Below, piece after piece: positions 63,073-64,000 of a DNA stretch of 64,000 bases. The stretch is taken from NCBI RefSeq assembly GCF_012641745.1, contig NZ_WEHZ01000014.1, forward strand, positions 62,001 through 126,000, read 5' to 3'. How positions within the stretch are numbered: position 1 is the stretch's first letter; each line of letters opens with the position of its first letter. The position numbers were made by a program, and so were the translations under genes. The stretch comes from Pseudoalteromonas peptidolytica (GTDB lineage Bacteria; Pseudomonadota; Gammaproteobacteria; Enterobacterales; Alteromonadaceae). Under the pieces are notes generated by a model. The model worked only from the letters and a program-made list of their open reading frames with translations. It was not told where the DNA came from and searched no databases.

Positions 63073-64000
63073 TAGAGAATCTACTACAGAGAGTTAAGGA
63101 ACAAGGGATAAAGTTATACCTAGATAACGAAGGTGCCTTAAAACTAAGAAGAAAAACGAACACAGCAAACGACTCATTAATTGCAGAAATAAAAGAAAAA
63201 AAAGCACAGATTATCGAATGGCTTAAGGTTTCAGCAAAGGTAAATGACAAAATAGCAAGAGCTGAACATATTGATAGCGAAGCGCCAGCATCTTTTGCTC
63301 AGCAGAGAATGTGGTTGATTAATCAATTAGAAAGCAGTGATGCACATTATAATATGACAGACGCATTGCATATTAATGGCACCATAGACTTATCTGTGAT
63401 TGAACAGACTTGTGATGAGATTATTAAACGACACGAGCCTCTTAGAACCATTTTTTTTGAAAGAGATGGGCAGGTGTGGCAAAAGGTATTAGACAAGTTT
63501 CATTTTCAAGTTACTCGTTTTGACTTTGCTCAAGAAAGTGAAAATGTGGACAACCTAGTTTCTGAGTGTGTGAAGCAGTTTTCGTTACAAGCTTTCTCTC
63601 TTGAATCTGACTTGATGTTGAAAGTTGGCTACATTGAGCTGCCAATGAATAACACCGGTGAAGCGCAAGGAGTATTACTCTTTAATCTGCACCATATTGC
63701 TGGAGACGGATGGTCCAGAGGACTGCTGCTTAAGGAGTTCAATCATCTCTATCAATCAATTCAGCAGGGAGAGCCGAGTCGGCTGACACCAAATGCACTT
63801 CGATACATAGATTACTCGGTATGGCAAAGAGAGCAGTTCGAGTCATCAACAGTAGACTCTCAGAGGGCGTATTGGTTGAAGCAGCTTACTGAGTTGCCAG
63901 ATGTGCATGCTTTGCCACTTGATCATCCTCGCCCACCAGTGCAGAGCTTTGATGGTAGTCGTGTTCAATTTGCTCTAGAAGCGCAGTTGAGCATGCAGTT
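63069..64000 (+). CDS. NRPS, 3' truncated by the window end: docking domain and start of a condensation domain
   Basis: The frame starts at an ATG overlapping the previous stop (ATGA) and stays open to the window end, giving 310 residues. Residues 1-55 are a second TubC-like docking domain (ENLLQRVKEQGIKLYL, then IAEIKEKKAQIIEWLK). An LCL-like condensation domain follows (SFAQQRMWLINQLE near 80; active site HHIAGDGW with H208, H209 and D213; VWQREQFE). The chain breaks off inside the first half of this domain. The assembly line therefore continues beyond the window, and the adenylation code, number of further residues and release domain are not known. Confidence 0.9.
   Translation, partial: MIENLLQRVKEQGIKLYLDNEGALKLRRKTNTANDSLIAEIKEKKAQIIEWLKVSAKVNDKIARAEHIDSEAPASFAQQRMWLINQLESSDAHYNMTDALHINGTIDLSVIEQTCDEIIKRHEPLRTIFFERDGQVWQKVLDKFHFQVTRFDFAQESENVDNLVSECVKQFSLQAFSLESDLMLKVGYIELPMNNTGEAQGVLLFNLHHIAGDGWSRGLLLKEFNHLYQSIQQGEPSRLTPNALRYIDYSVWQREQFESSTVDSQRAYWLKQLTELPDVHALPLDHPRPPVQSFDGSRVQFALEAQLSMQ

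Overview
The window is AT-leaning chromosomal DNA from a Gram-negative gammaproteobacterium. Its gene repertoire fits a marine Alteromonadales such as Pseudoalteromonas: LytTR-type two-component genes, membrane-anchored CadC-like regulators, an AstB homologue, and NRPS proteins with fatty-acyl-AMP ligase and beta-hydroxylase parts. The genus is inference. No rRNA, tRNA, CRISPR array, insertion sequence or att site was recognised.

Left part (1-13.5 kb): a class I lanthipeptide-type RiPP locus. It has the 3' part of a C39-peptidase ABC exporter, a block encoding an outer-membrane barrel, a LytS-type kinase, a LytTR-type regulator, a MacB/FtsX-type permease and a LolA-like protein, then a divergently transcribed Cys-rich double-glycine precursor, lanC and lanB. 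Beyond lanB lies a second double-glycine precursor without any Cys, then a small secreted protein. In the two-component/ABC block the response regulator and the ABC ATPase are joined by an apparent internal deletion. It removes most of the LytTR domain and the Walker A half of the ATPase.

Middle part (13.6-21.6 kb): two similar membrane-bound regulators, each with an N-terminal OmpR/CadC winged helix, one membrane helix and a large propeller-like periplasmic part. They flank a minus-strand operon of a small secreted protein, a phosphopantetheinyl transferase and an unidentified 150-aa protein. An N-succinylarginine dihydrolase (AstB) homologue follows, away from any other ast gene.

Right part (21.7-64 kb, continuing past the window): a lipopeptide NRPS/PKS assembly line of six synthetase proteins plus a stand-alone hydroxylase. 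The order is FAAL-ACP-C-A-T-E-C / hydroxylase / I-A-T-C-A-T-C-hydroxylase / I-A-T / C-A-T-E-C-A-T-KS-AT-KR-ACP-C-A-T-E / C-A-T / C..., where I is a condensation-like domain with a destroyed active site placed just after each hydroxylase. Specificity residues read by eye suggest: fatty acyl, D-(Thr-like), beta-hydroxylated unknown residue, Gly, beta-hydroxy-Asp/Asn, D-aliphatic, Phe extended by malonate and ketoreduced (a statine-like unit), D-Ser, Gly, and further residues. The two hydroxylase plus interface-domain pairs, one split between genes and one fused, suggest a metal-binding or beta-hydroxylated lipopeptide. The termination domain is not visible.
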